DNA from: Nitratireductor sp. | Lineage (GTDB): Bacteria; Pseudomonadota; Alphaproteobacteria; Rhizobiales; Rhizobiaceae | NCBI GenBank assembly: GCA_020441735.1 | Contig: JAGRLQ010000021.1 | Coordinates: forward strand, 11,645-28,643 | Reading direction: 5' to 3' | DNA length: 16,999 bases | Shown here: piece after piece, positions 1 through 7,041 of the stretch | Numbering within the stretch: the first letter of the stretch is position 1 | How the letters are laid out: the number at the start of each line of letters is the position of its first letter | Program-made: the position numbers and the translations under genes | Notes under the pieces: generated by a model | The model's database searches: none | Told to the model about the DNA's origin: nothing | Seen by the model: only the letters and a program-made list of their open reading frames with translations

Positions 1-41
1 ACATCGTGGCGCTGCTGCTGCTGGCAGTCCTCGCCCACTGA
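1..41 (+). CDS. 3' end of an unidentified gene, probable membrane protein
   Basis: Only the last 12 codons and a TGA stop (39-41) are inside the window, in the frame beginning at base 3. They read IVALLLLAVLAH, a strongly hydrophobic stretch that would suit a C-terminal membrane helix. The stop is followed 30 bp later by a strong hairpin terminator, which supports a real gene end here. The family cannot be identified from 12 residues, and the frame choice rests only on the stop position and hydrophobicity. Confidence 0.35.
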   Translation, partial: IVALLLLAVLAH

Positions 42-70
42 TCCCAACTGATCTTCGATACAGAAAATGA

Positions 71-104
71 AAAACCCCGCTGGAAGCATTTCCGGCGGGG
101 TTTT
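71..104. terminator. Bidirectional intrinsic terminator
   Basis: A perfect 10-bp stem (AAAACCCCGC at 71-80 with GCGGGGTTTT at 95-104) extends inward by five more pairs, one of them T-G, around a GCAT loop (86-89). A T-run continues to 105 on the + strand. The A-rich flank at 61-75 gives a T-run on the other strand, so the hairpin can end transcription in both directions. It sits between the end of the + strand gene at 41 and the end of the minus-strand bamE gene at 153, as expected for a shared convergent terminator. Confidence 0.9.
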
Positions 105-152
105 TGTTTGCCTGCATTTTCGGCCATGTGAGGGGCACCGAAACGATGAGCG

Positions 153-671
153 CTAGAAGTTGTCGCTGGGTTCTCCGACCGCCGGCGCTGCTGCGGTAAC
201 GCCTTTCTTGCTCGGCGTGAGAATACGGCCAAGCAGGGTCTGGTCCTTGCCGCCCGTCGGGGTGGTGCGCGAGATGAAGTCGAACACCTTTCCGTCCCTC
301 AGGCCGTAATCGGCTACCTGCTGAACGATGCCTTCTTCGTCGAAATAGATCGCCAGGACCCGCTGATCGACCAGCTTGAGCTTCTGGAACGCCAGGTCGC
401 GCTGGCGTTTCTGGGAGATGTAGTAGAACACCTCATTGTCGAACGTGCCGGTAGTGGAGGGTGAACCAAGCGCCAGCAGGACCTGTTCACGGCTCGAGCC
501 GACCGGTACAAGGGCGACTTGGTCCTCGCCGATGACCGGGCCATTGGTGATAACATCCCCGGTGTTGCAGGCACCGAGCGCCAGCGTGCCCACAAGGGCC
601 AGCGCCGCACATCCTGCACGCATTTTGCTCAACCTGATTGCCAGCCTGTAATTCATGTCGTCTGAATGCAT
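153..671 (-). CDS. bamE: Outer membrane protein assembly factor BamE (OmlA/SmpA family lipoprotein)
   Basis: BamE is a small lipoprotein on the periplasmic face of the outer membrane, part of the BAM machine that folds beta-barrel proteins. The product (172 aa) has a basic N-terminus, a hydrophobic segment and a lipobox LGAC with the lipidated cysteine at residue 35. The BamE fold follows at about residues 40-150. Seen there are the family-type PVGSSREQVLLALGSPSTT motif (residues 56-74), the FYYIS strand, and a late RTTPTGGKDQTLL segment. The C-terminal 20 residues are low-complexity. The start is uncertain: in-frame ATGs at 656 and 623 are possible. The one at 623 has a better ribosome-binding site (GGTTGAG) but leaves a short signal peptide. 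The gene is divergent from the bc1 chaperone gene. Family assignment is confident; the start is not. Confidence 0.88.
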   Translation of the reverse strand: MHSDDMNYRLAIRLSKMRAGCAALALVGTLALGACNTGDVITNGPVIGEDQVALVPVGSSREQVLLALGSPSTTGTFDNEVFYYISQKRQRDLAFQKLKLVDQRVLAIYFDEEGIVQQVADYGLRDGKVFDFISRTTPTGGKDQTLLGRILTPSKKGVTAAAPAVGEPSDNF

Positions 672-829
672 TGAAATTCGTGCCTGCCGCCTTACAAGGG
701 CTGTCGCTACGCCATATCGGTGTCCGAATTGTGGACGCAGTACATGAGGCGGCGAAAAAGTTCAACCGGGTCTGTTGATATGCAGCAGTCCCAGCCGCGC
801 GTTCAAGCGGCAGTCACAATGGCGGACGC
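672..829. promoter_or_regulatory. Divergent intergenic region between bamE and the bc1 chaperone gene
   Basis: This 158-bp region must hold the promoters for bamE (leftward) and for the series beginning with the bc1 chaperone (rightward). I see no convincing -35/-10 pair. The only structure noted is a short inverted repeat GTCC-N7-GGAC around 722-736. A weak Shine-Dalgarno-like GGCGGA (821-826) precedes the ATG at 830. Confidence 0.4.
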
Positions 830-1384
830 ATGATCCTGAACCTGTTCAACAAAAACCGCACTTCCGACATACCGCAGTCTTTGTATGCGGCCATTGTGAA
901 CCAGGCGCGGCAGCCGGCGTTTTTCCTCCGTCTCGGGTTTCCCGACACGGTGACGGGCCGCTTCGATTGCCTGGCGCTGCATGTCTATCTGTTCTCCCGC
1001 CGGCTCGTTGGCGATGGGCACCCTCATGCTGCCAGCCTGAACCAGGATGTCTTTGACCAGTTTGTCCGCGATACCGACCGGGCGCTTCGTGAGCTGGGTG
1101 TCGGCGATACCAGCGTTGCCAAGCGCAACAAGAAACTGCTGCGCGGCTTTTATGCCATGGTCGACGAATTCGCGGACCCGCTTGAGCGCCAGGATGAGGT
1201 GCTGCTTGCTGAGAAGGTGGCGGCGCGTTTTTCCGCCAGGCAGGAGGACGATACCGCAGTGCTGGATGCAACCGCCATAGCGCATTATATGATCGCCAGT
1301 GACCGATGCCTCAACGCGCAGGAAACGGAATCGATCCTTGCCGGCCGGCTGGATTGGCCCCAGTTGCCGCAACAGCAGGATTGA
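830..1384 (+). CDS. Ubiquinol-cytochrome c chaperone family protein (CBP3-like)
   Basis: The 184-aa product matches the alphaproteobacterial relatives of mitochondrial CBP3, which assist assembly of cytochrome b in the bc1 complex. Visible family features in order are the LYAAIVNQARQPAFFLRLGFPDTVTGRFD type block (residues 18-46) with the DT..GRFD signature, LHVYLFSRRL, then LNQDVFDQFVRDTDRALRELGVGD (about 69-93) and a basic AKRNKKLLRGFYAMVDEF helix. No signal peptide is seen, consistent with a cytoplasmic or membrane-peripheral assembly factor. The stop is followed 35 bp later by the DUF177 gene on the same strand, so the two are probably co-transcribed. Confidence 0.88.
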   Translation: MILNLFNKNRTSDIPQSLYAAIVNQARQPAFFLRLGFPDTVTGRFDCLALHVYLFSRRLVGDGHPHAASLNQDVFDQFVRDTDRALRELGVGDTSVAKRNKKLLRGFYAMVDEFADPLERQDEVLLAEKVAARFSARQEDDTAVLDATAIAHYMIASDRCLNAQETESILAGRLDWPQLPQQQD

Positions 1385-1419
1385 GCGCTTTCTTCACAAG
1401 CGGCTGGAAGGATTTGGAG

Positions 1420-1977
1420 ATGACGGCAAAGAAAGCGGAACAAGCGCCCACCATGCCTGTTCAGGTCAACGTGCTGCCGTCGAGAGGCCTGCCCGTATCG
1501 GTCGATGCAACTGCCGGGGAGCGGGCGTGGCTGGCGCAGGAAGCAGGCGCTGAAAGCGTCGAAAGTTTCAAGGCGGAACTGACCGTCAAACGCTGGCAGC
1601 GCGATGGGGTGAGGCTCGCAGGAACGCTTCGCGCCGGCCTGACACAAGCCTGCATCGTGACCTTGGAGCCGGTCGAAAGCCGCATCGAGGAAATCATTGA
1701 TCGCACCTTCGTGCCGTCTACCTCGAAGCTTGCCAAACCCCGTCTGAACAGCGAGGGCGAATGGCTGCTCGATGCTGAAGGCAATGATCCGCCGGATGTT
1801 CTGGAGAGCGACACCCTGGACATCTGGGAAGTTCTTCTTGAGCAGTTTCTGCTCGCCGTCGAACCGTTTCCCAGAGCCGAAGGCGCCACATTCGAGCAAA
1901 CCGGTGAGCTGCCCGACGAAGAAGACAGCAAGCCGTCCCCCTTTGCCGTTTTGAGCAAGCTCAAGCAATCTGACTGA
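1420..1977 (+). CDS. DUF177 (YceD family) 23S rRNA accumulation protein
   Basis: The 185-aa product is the DUF177/YceD family, which in E. coli and plants is needed for normal 23S rRNA levels; the molecular activity is not settled. Seen are the QACIVTLEPV motif (76-85), the acidic PPDVLESDTLDIWEVLLEQFLLAVEPFPR block (124-152) and the typical C-terminal PFAVLSKLK (174-182). I chose the ATG at 1420 because GGAAGGA (1406-1412) lies 7 bp upstream and because the longer reading from 1306 overlaps the previous gene and adds a non-conserved leader. The gene precedes plsX-fabH, as yceD does in many bacteria. The ribosomal protein L32 gene usually found between them is missing here. Confidence 0.9.
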   Translation: MTAKKAEQAPTMPVQVNVLPSRGLPVSVDATAGERAWLAQEAGAESVESFKAELTVKRWQRDGVRLAGTLRAGLTQACIVTLEPVESRIEEIIDRTFVPSTSKLAKPRLNSEGEWLLDAEGNDPPDVLESDTLDIWEVLLEQFLLAVEPFPRAEGATFEQTGELPDEEDSKPSPFAVLSKLKQSD

Positions 1978-2172
1978 ACCGGTCGAGCTTGGTCCTGCAA
2001 ACAGGCAGATGCAGCCTCCAGGGTGTGAATTGGACTGTCGGGATAAGCTTGATCCCCATGGGCCAAACCGCTAATGGCTAGGGTTCGTGTGTTTTCCCGG
2101 TCTGTGGGAATGATGGTTCTCGAAATGCCGCGGGCGCAGGGGACCAGCAAGGAAACTCTCGGTAGAGCCAGA
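1978..2172 (+). other. 195-bp gap between the DUF177 gene and plsX, no gene seen
   Basis: This interval holds no convincing coding region. An open frame continuous with plsX runs from 2074, but its extra 33 residues are not of PlsX type. Short inverted repeats are present: CCTG-N4-CAGG near 1995-2006, GGAT-N7-ATCC at 2041-2055 and the palindrome CCCATGGG at 2057-2064. They could belong to a plsX promoter or leader, but no clear -35/-10 pair is visible. In many bacteria the L32 gene rpmF occupies this position; no remnant is recognisable. Confidence 0.5.
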
Positions 2173-3225
2173 ATGGCAGATACGGACATCATTTCGCTCG
2201 ATGCCATGGGCGGCGATTTCGGGACGGCCGTCTCGATCGCCGGCGCTGCCTTGGCGCTCGAGCGCCGCCCGCAGCTTTCCTTCCTGCTGCATGGTGATGA
2301 AAGCGCCATCACGGCCGAACTCGCGAATTTTCCGGCATTGGCGAAGAAATCCGTCATCGTGCCAGCCGAGGTCCACGTTGCCATGGACGACAAGCCTTCC
2401 AAGGCGTTGCGGGCCGGGCGCTGGAAATCGGGCATGTGGAAGTCCATCGAATCGGTGAAGAACGGCGAGGCAGCCGTTTGCATCTCCGCCGGCAATACCG
2501 GTGCGCTGATGGCGATGGCGCGGTTCTGCCTGCGCTCCATGCCGGGCATCGACCGGCCTGCCATGGCTGCGCTGTGGCCGACCATGAAGGGTGAAAGCGT
2601 GGTGCTCGATGTCGGTGCCAATGTTGGTGCTGACGCCGGCCAACTGGTGGATTTTGCCCTGATGGGGGCTGCAATGGCGCACGCGCTCTACGACCTTGAC
2701 CGGCCGACGGTTGGCCTGCTCAACATCGGCGTCGAGGAGGTCAAGGGACAGGAAGATGTTCGCGAGGCTGGGCAGCGGCTACGCGAGGCGGAACTGCAAA
2801 GCCTGCACTATCACGGTTTTGTGGAAGGCGATGATCTCGGCAAGGGCACGGTCGACGTCGTGGTGACCGAAGGCTTTGCCGGCAACATCGCGCTCAAAAC
2901 CGCTGAAGGTACCGCCAAGCAGATCGCCTCCTATCTGCGTTCGGCCATGAGCCGCACCCTGATGGCCCGGCTCGGCTATTTCTTCGCCCGCAATGCTTTC
3001 CAGCAATTGCGCGAAAAGATGGACCCTAGAAAGGTCAACGGCGCTGTCTTTCTGGGCCTCAACGGCGTTGTGATCAAAAGCCATGGCGGTACCGATGCGG
3101 AAGGCTTTGCAGCGGCCGTTGAAATGGGCCATGACATGGTGGCGAACGGAATTATGGACAAGATTGCGACAGACCTGCGCAGCATCAAGGAAGTGCCGGA
3201 ATTGTCCGAAAGTACCGAAAACTGA
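2173..3225 (+). CDS. plsX: Phosphate acyltransferase PlsX
   Basis: PlsX converts acyl-ACP and phosphate to acyl-phosphate, the acyl donor for PlsY in the first step of phospholipid synthesis; it acts at the inner face of the membrane. The 350-aa product begins with the hallmark ISLDAMGGDFG (residues 7-17) and contains CISAGNTGALMAMARF, VVLDVGANVGADAGQLVDFALMG, VGLLNIGVEEVKGQE, DVVVTEGFAGNIALKTAEG and FLGLNGVVIKSHG. These are all family signatures in the right order, and the length is normal. The ATG at 2173 is preferred because PlsX proteins begin a few residues before the DAMGGD motif; upstream in-frame ATGs (2074, 2110, 2113, 2125) would add a non-conserved leader. No strong ribosome-binding site marks the start. 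fabH follows after 29 bp. Confidence 0.95.
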   Translation: MADTDIISLDAMGGDFGTAVSIAGAALALERRPQLSFLLHGDESAITAELANFPALAKKSVIVPAEVHVAMDDKPSKALRAGRWKSGMWKSIESVKNGEAAVCISAGNTGALMAMARFCLRSMPGIDRPAMAALWPTMKGESVVLDVGANVGADAGQLVDFALMGAAMAHALYDLDRPTVGLLNIGVEEVKGQEDVREAGQRLREAELQSLHYHGFVEGDDLGKGTVDVVVTEGFAGNIALKTAEGTAKQIASYLRSAMSRTLMARLGYFFARNAFQQLREKMDPRKVNGAVFLGLNGVVIKSHGGTDAEGFAAAVEMGHDMVANGIMDKIATDLRSIKEVPELSESTEN

Positions 3226-3254
3226 TTGAATACTCCCTGGGCAGGCTAAATTAC

Positions 3255-4226
3255 ATGATACGATCAGCGATCATCGGGTGCGGTTGCTACTCGCCGGAAA
3301 AGGTGATGAAGAACGCCGATTTCGAGGGCATCGTCGACACCAGCGATGAATGGATTGTCCAGCGCACCGGCATCCACCAGCGCCACATTGCAGCCGAGGG
3401 CGAAACCACCGCCGATCTCGGCGAAAAAGCTGCCCGTGCAGCGTTGAAGGACGCGGGCATCGGTGTTGATCAGCTCGACCTGATCATCCTGGCGACCTCA
3501 ACCCCCAATCATACCTTTCCGGCAACCGCGGTTGAAATCCAGGACCGGTTGGGCATGCACCATGGCGCGGCATTCGATTCCCAGGCCGTGTGCTCAGGCT
3601 TCATTTTCGCGCTGACCACGGCCGACCAGTACATCCGCACCGGCTTTGCAAAAACCATTCTGGTGATTGGCGCGGAGACTTTCTCCCGCCTTTTGGACTG
3701 GAACGACCGCACCACCTGCGTGCTGTTCGGGGATGGTGCCGGCGCGGTGGTCGTTTCTGCCGTGGAAGGCGAGGGGACTTCGCAAGATCGCGGCATTCTG
3801 AGCTCGCATTTGCGTTCCGACGGCGCCCACCGGGACAAGCTTTATGTCGATGGCGGGCCTTCCACCACCGGCACGGTCGGCCATCTGCGCATGGAGGGCA
3901 GGGAGGTCTTCCGCCATGCCGTCGGCATGATCACGGATGTCATCGAAGCTGCCTATGAGGCTACCGGCATGACATCGGATGATATCGACTGGTTCATCCC
4001 GCATCAGGCAAACAAGCGTATCATCGATGCTTCAGCCAAGAAGCTGCACATCGCGCCGGAGAAAGTGGTGATCACCGTCGACCGGCACGGCAACACGTCG
4101 GCAGCTTCCATACCGCTTGCCCTTTGCGAAGCGGTGCGCGATGGCAGGGTCAAGCGCGGTGACATTGTGCTGCTGGAAGCGATGGGTGGCGGGTTTACCT
4201 GGGGTAGTGTTTTGCTGCGCTGGTAA
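3255..4226 (+). CDS. fabH: Beta-ketoacyl-ACP synthase III FabH
   Basis: FabH condenses acetyl-CoA with malonyl-ACP to start type II fatty acid synthesis. The 323-aa product carries the full catalytic triad in its usual settings: Cys113 in AVCSGF, His250 in IPHQAN and Asn280 in HGNTSAAS. Other signatures are DTSDEWIVQRTGI (28-40), the LFGDGAGAVVV loop (157-167) and the C-terminal GGGFTWGSVLLRW. It lies 29 bp after plsX, so the two are almost certainly co-transcribed and link fatty acid initiation to phospholipid synthesis. The ribosome-binding site is weak (GGCAGG about 9 bp before the ATG), but the N-terminus aligns with the family. Confidence 0.97.
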   Translation: MIRSAIIGCGCYSPEKVMKNADFEGIVDTSDEWIVQRTGIHQRHIAAEGETTADLGEKAARAALKDAGIGVDQLDLIILATSTPNHTFPATAVEIQDRLGMHHGAAFDSQAVCSGFIFALTTADQYIRTGFAKTILVIGAETFSRLLDWNDRTTCVLFGDGAGAVVVSAVEGEGTSQDRGILSSHLRSDGAHRDKLYVDGGPSTTGTVGHLRMEGREVFRHAVGMITDVIEAAYEATGMTSDDIDWFIPHQANKRIIDASAKKLHIAPEKVVITVDRHGNTSAASIPLALCEAVRDGRVKRGDIVLLEAMGGGFTWGSVLLRW

Positions 4227-4398
4227 TGTCAGCAAATTTACCTTGGGGAAATCAAATCATCGGGTCGCTGGCCAACCTGCTTGTAAAAAGAAACAAAAAA
4301 ACCTAGTCTTGTTGGATATTTTCCAAGCGCGCGCCGGAAGTGGGATAGGAAAGCGATGCGTGACGCTGTCGGTCGTTCCTTCAAATGATAGGATAGGT
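4227..4398 (+). promoter_or_regulatory. fabH-ihfA intergenic region with A-rich tract and inverted repeat
   Basis: The 172-bp gap contains an A-rich tract (about 4284-4301). A possible but weak promoter is TTGTAA (4281-4286), 17 bp, TAGTCT (4304-4309). Immediately downstream is a perfect inverted repeat TTGGA-TATTT-TCCAA (4312-4326), which could be an operator. The ihfA start at 4399 is preceded by AGGATAGG. Together these suggest that ihfA has a promoter separate from plsX-fabH, but the promoter call is tentative. Confidence 0.35.
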
Positions 4399-4725
4399 AT
4401 GGGGGGAAAAACACTTACCCGTGTGGATCTGGCGGAGGCCGTTTACCGTAAGGTCGGCCTGTCGCGCACTGAATCCGCGGATCTGGTGGAGAGCGTCCTG
4501 TCTGCCATTGCCGACTGTGCCGTAGACGGCGAGACGGTCAAGCTGTCTTCGTTTGGCTCCTTTGTGGTGCGTAGCAAGAACGAACGTATCGGCCGCAATC
4601 CCAAGACCGGCGAGGAAGTGCCGATCAAACCGCGGCGGGTCATGGTGTTCAAACCTTCCAACAAGCTTCGCGATGTTGTCCTGAAGGGCAATACCGGCAG
4701 CAGTGCAGGCGACGAAGACGAGTAG
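4399..4725 (+). CDS. ihfA: Integration host factor subunit alpha
   Basis: IHF-alpha pairs with IHF-beta to bind and sharply bend DNA at specific sites, affecting transcription, replication and recombination. The 108-aa product begins GGKTLTRVDLAEAVYRKVGLSRTES, typical of the alpha subunit. It has the SSFGSFVVR strand (50-58) and the DNA-binding arm signature GRNPKTGE (65-72), whose Pro68 is the expected intercalating proline. It ends with the short acidic tail GDEDE. The ATG at 4399 gives the family length and has AGGATAGG just upstream; the open frame extends to 4117 but that part overlaps fabH. The merR-type gene follows after 124 bp. Confidence 0.95.
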   Translation: MGGKTLTRVDLAEAVYRKVGLSRTESADLVESVLSAIADCAVDGETVKLSSFGSFVVRSKNERIGRNPKTGEEVPIKPRRVMVFKPSNKLRDVVLKGNTGSSAGDEDE

Positions 4726-4849
4726 GCCGTAAGCCGCCAATCGGGTAAATTTTCCAACAGTGCCCTTCCGTCAGGGTGTTTTCGACCGCCTCCTGTGCTA
4801 TGATTCGCCGACGGGCGGCAGGTTGAACAGTGTTCGGCAGGAGTAGAGT

Positions 4850-5437
4850 TTGGAAAAGAGCCCAGACGCATTCCGCACCATTAGTGAGGCTGCGGACGAC
4901 CTAGATCTTCCCCAGCATGTCCTGCGTTTCTGGGAGACCCGCTTTTCCCAGATAAAACCCATGAAACGCGGTGGCGGAAGACGGTATTATCGCCCTGATG
5001 ATGTCGATCTGCTGCGCGGTATCCGCCATCTCCTCTACGAGGAAGGGTATACCATTCGTGGCGTCCAGCGCATTCTGCGCGAGCAGGGCAACCGTTTCGT
5101 CATCGGCATCGGCAGCGGCGAGATCGACATCAGCGATCCTGCGGCCATGCTGGCGGCAACCAGCAGCGGTGAACCTCCGGCAGTTGCCCCTGAACCCGAG
5201 ATAGAGTCCAGTGCCCCGCGGCAAAAGGCGGTGACGGTGGAGGAATTCACCGAACGCAAGGGCCAGAAATCCTCCAAGGGACTGCTTGGCCGGTTGCGCG
5301 GCGGCAAGGAAGCGGCAGACGAATTGCCGGTTTCGGGCGGCGGCAACCTGTCGGTCGAGGATCGCCGCAACCTGCAGACAACGCTCTACGAATTGCTCGA
5401 ATGCAAGCGACTGCTCGACCAGGTGCGCTCGGACTGA
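4850..5437 (+). CDS. MerR family transcriptional regulator
   Basis: The 195-aa product has an N-terminal winged-helix MerR DNA-binding domain (about residues 8-77): FRTISEAADDLDLPQHVLRFWETRF, then the wing GGGRRYYRPDDVDLLRGI and the helix YTIRGVQRIL. The rest lacks the cysteines of metal-sensing MerR proteins. It is a low-complexity linker followed by a C-terminal helical segment (RRNLQTTLYELLECKRLLDQV, about 171-192) that may mediate dimerisation. The start is TTG, supported by AGGAG (4839-4843) 6 bp upstream and by conserved sequence starting soon after. A merR gene next to ihfA is a common alphaproteobacterial arrangement; the regulon and effector are unknown to me. Confidence 0.88.
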   Translation: MEKSPDAFRTISEAADDLDLPQHVLRFWETRFSQIKPMKRGGGRRYYRPDDVDLLRGIRHLLYEEGYTIRGVQRILREQGNRFVIGIGSGEIDISDPAAMLAATSSGEPPAVAPEPEIESSAPRQKAVTVEEFTERKGQKSSKGLLGRLRGGKEAADELPVSGGGNLSVEDRRNLQTTLYELLECKRLLDQVRSD

Positions 5438-5471
5438 AACTGCCGGAAATAGTGCTTTGAAGGACGAGTGC

Positions 5472-5514
5472 CTTCGGCCAATCACGCCGAAGCAGGTTTC
5501 CGGATTCGCCGGAA
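5472..5514. terminator. Tandem hairpins between convergent merR and tRNA-Pro
   Basis: Two perfect short hairpins lie in the 91-bp gap: CTTCGGC-N7-GCCGAAG (5472-5492) and TTCCGG-N5-CCGGAA (5498-5514). A competing pairing joins ATTCGCC (5504-5510) with GGCGAAT (5523-5529), reaching the last base of the encoded tRNA CCA. Neither strand has a long T-run, so these are not canonical intrinsic terminators. The position between converging transcripts suggests a role in termination or 3'-end protection. Confidence 0.4.
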
Positions 5515-5528
5515 TCTGCGAAGGCGAA

Positions 5529-5606
5529 TGGTCGGAGCGAGAGGATTTGAACCTCCGACCTCCCGTCCCCCAGACGGGTGCGCTAACCGGGCTGCGCTAC
5601 GCTCCG
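5529..5606 (-). tRNA. tRNA-Pro (anticodon GGG)
   Basis: Read on the minus strand, the 78-nt sequence folds as a standard cloverleaf. There is a 7-bp acceptor stem CGGAGCG/CGCTCCG and a D arm GCGC/GCGC with a 10-nt loop. The anticodon stem CCCGT/ACGGG carries the loop CTGGGGG (anticodon GGG, reading CCC/CCU proline codons). The variable loop is 5 nt, and the T arm GGAGG/CCTCT has the loop TTCAAAT, with one G-T pair. Discriminator A and an encoded CCA end the molecule. It converges with the merR gene and has its own promoter at 5632-5660. Confidence 0.95.
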
Positions 5607-5631
5607 ACGACTGGCCCTTGAGCCAAGCCTC

Positions 5632-5660
5632 TCTATAGGCAAGCGGCAAGCCCAATTCAA
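5632..5660 (-). promoter_or_regulatory. Sigma-70-type promoter of tRNA-Pro
   Basis: On the minus strand TTGAAT (5655-5660) is separated by exactly 17 bp from TATAGA (5632-5637). Each hexamer matches four of six consensus bases. The expected start, about 7 bp past the -10 box, falls near 5625, leaving a short leader before the tRNA at 5606. The promoter lies just beyond the stop of the polymerase gene (5686), so the tRNA need not depend on read-through. Confidence 0.7.
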
Positions 5661-5685
5661 CTGCAAACAGCCATGGCGGTGGAAT

Positions 5686-7041
5686 TCAGTGTTCCAGCAG
5701 GGAAGTCCTTGCAGACCCGGTCGGATTGATGGCCTGTGACTTGCGGGTAGCGGGCATCCGGCCGACGTCGGGATTGCCTCCGGCCGTGTCAAGGCGCTGC
5801 TGCTGCCAGCGTGTTTCCAGTGCCATGCAGCCCCAGATGATGCCGATGAGGAGATAGAAATGCCGCCAGTGGTCGGTGTCGATCACGTTGCCGATCAGCA
5901 CATGACCGAAGAACACCACGTAGGCGATCTGCACATAAGGCAGCCATGGCCGCTGGCGGAACATCAGCTTGAAACCGCCAACCAGTGTCCAGATCATGAT
6001 GGTCAGCCAGCACACGAAGCCGAGCCAGCCGTAATCCATCAGCGCCTTGACCCAGTTGTTGTGGGTGTCCTCGGCAAAGATGTAGCCGAATTCCAGCGGG
6101 CCGATGCCGAGCGGTTTGGTGAGCGCCAGCTCGAAGCCGAGCAGATGGCGTGCAAAGCGGCCTTCCTGTCCGCCATCATAGTCCTGCACCGCCTTGGCGC
6201 GCTCGGCAAACAACTTGGATACCTCGTCGAACTGCAGGGCGATCAGCAACAGCAGGATGATGGCGACGACACCGGCAACACCGATGACGATGTATTTGAG
6301 CCGGACACGCGCTTTCTGTTCGTTGACAATAAGGAGCAGGTAGAAAAGCCCGCCCGAGACAACGGAAAGCCCCCAGGCGGCGCGTGAAAAGGCGAGAAAC
6401 AGGCCGAGCAGCAAAATGACCAGCGCCCCGGCGCGCAGCGGCATCAGGGAAGAGGAACGGTTGACCACTCCGTAGATCAGGTAGAGCACGGGGGCGACCA
6501 GAAACGGCGCGAAAACGTTCGGGTCCTGAAAGGCGCCCATGGCGCGGTTGTAGCGGGTGAAGATTTCAAACCCGCCGACATTGAAATAGCCGATAATGCC
6601 GAGCATGGAGGTAATCACCGCCGCAACCACATAGGCGCGGAAGATCAGTCTGAGCCTGCCCATGTCCTGCTTGATGAGAATGGCGAAGAACACCGATGTC
6701 AGCGCCAGGAAGTAGGAAACCGCCACATATATCAGGCCGCGGGTATATTCCTCGATCTGGAAGGAGGAGATAATGCCGCCGAAGTTGAACAGCGTGAAAA
6801 GGAAAAGCAGTGGCGCTACCTCGCGCGGAATGCGCATTCCGCAGATAACCCAAACGCCGAGCAGTGCTGCCAGAAACAACTCGTAGGGCGCGGGCTCGAA
6901 GATGACAAAACCCCCGAGAAAGACGGCAAAGGCAATCGCCCCATTGGCAACCACCTGCACCGCTGCGGCATCGCCCGCCTGCCGGTGGTTACCCGCAGGC
7001 AGCGCGAAACCGGACGATGCGGACGGATTGGCGGCGGTCAA
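5686..7041 (-). CDS. Wzy / O-antigen ligase-like polysaccharide polymerase
   Basis: The 451-aa product is a polytopic inner-membrane protein with about ten or more hydrophobic segments between residues 30 and 405. It has the Wzy_C-type core: AFSRAAWG (217-224), EGRF (293-296), GIGPLEFG (312-319) in the periplasmic loop, and DTHNNWVKALMDYGWLGF (325-342) with His327. Such proteins polymerise or ligate lipid-linked repeat units on the periplasmic side. Being in a locus with co-polymerase and exporter, the polymerase role is more likely. The start is TTG at 7041, overlapping the TGA of the upstream transferase gene by 4 bp (TTGA), which implies translational coupling. The C-terminal 45 residues are non-conserved and soluble. 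Confidence 0.85.
   Translation of the reverse strand: MTAANPSASSGFALPAGNHRQAGDAAAVQVVANGAIAFAVFLGGFVIFEPAPYELFLAALLGVWVICGMRIPREVAPLLFLFTLFNFGGIISSFQIEEYTRGLIYVAVSYFLALTSVFFAILIKQDMGRLRLIFRAYVVAAVITSMLGIIGYFNVGGFEIFTRYNRAMGAFQDPNVFAPFLVAPVLYLIYGVVNRSSSLMPLRAGALVILLLGLFLAFSRAAWGLSVVSGGLFYLLLIVNEQKARVRLKYIVIGVAGVVAIILLLLIALQFDEVSKLFAERAKAVQDYDGGQEGRFARHLLGFELALTKPLGIGPLEFGYIFAEDTHNNWVKALMDYGWLGFVCWLTIMIWTLVGGFKLMFRQRPWLPYVQIAYVVFFGHVLIGNVIDTDHWRHFYLLIGIIWGCMALETRWQQQRLDTAGGNPDVGRMPATRKSQAINPTGSARTSLLEH

Noticed and set aside
1461..2621. Long minus-strand open frame (386 codons) across the DUF177 gene and plsX
   Set aside because: It lies opposite two well-supported genes, is rich in Ser/Arg/Pro as antisense frames of GC-rich DNA are, and shows no recognisable domain.
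4250..4262. Possible IHF site (AATCAA-N4-TCG) upstream of ihfA, suggesting autoregulation
   Set aside because: It has one mismatch to WATCAANNNNTTR, and a similar near-match occurs by chance at about 14274. The motif carries too little information to claim.
5529..5606. tRNA-Pro as an integration site for a genomic island carrying the polysaccharide genes
   Set aside because: I see no second copy of the tRNA 3' end, no integrase or transposase, and no change in base composition. The flanking order looks like the ancestral one.
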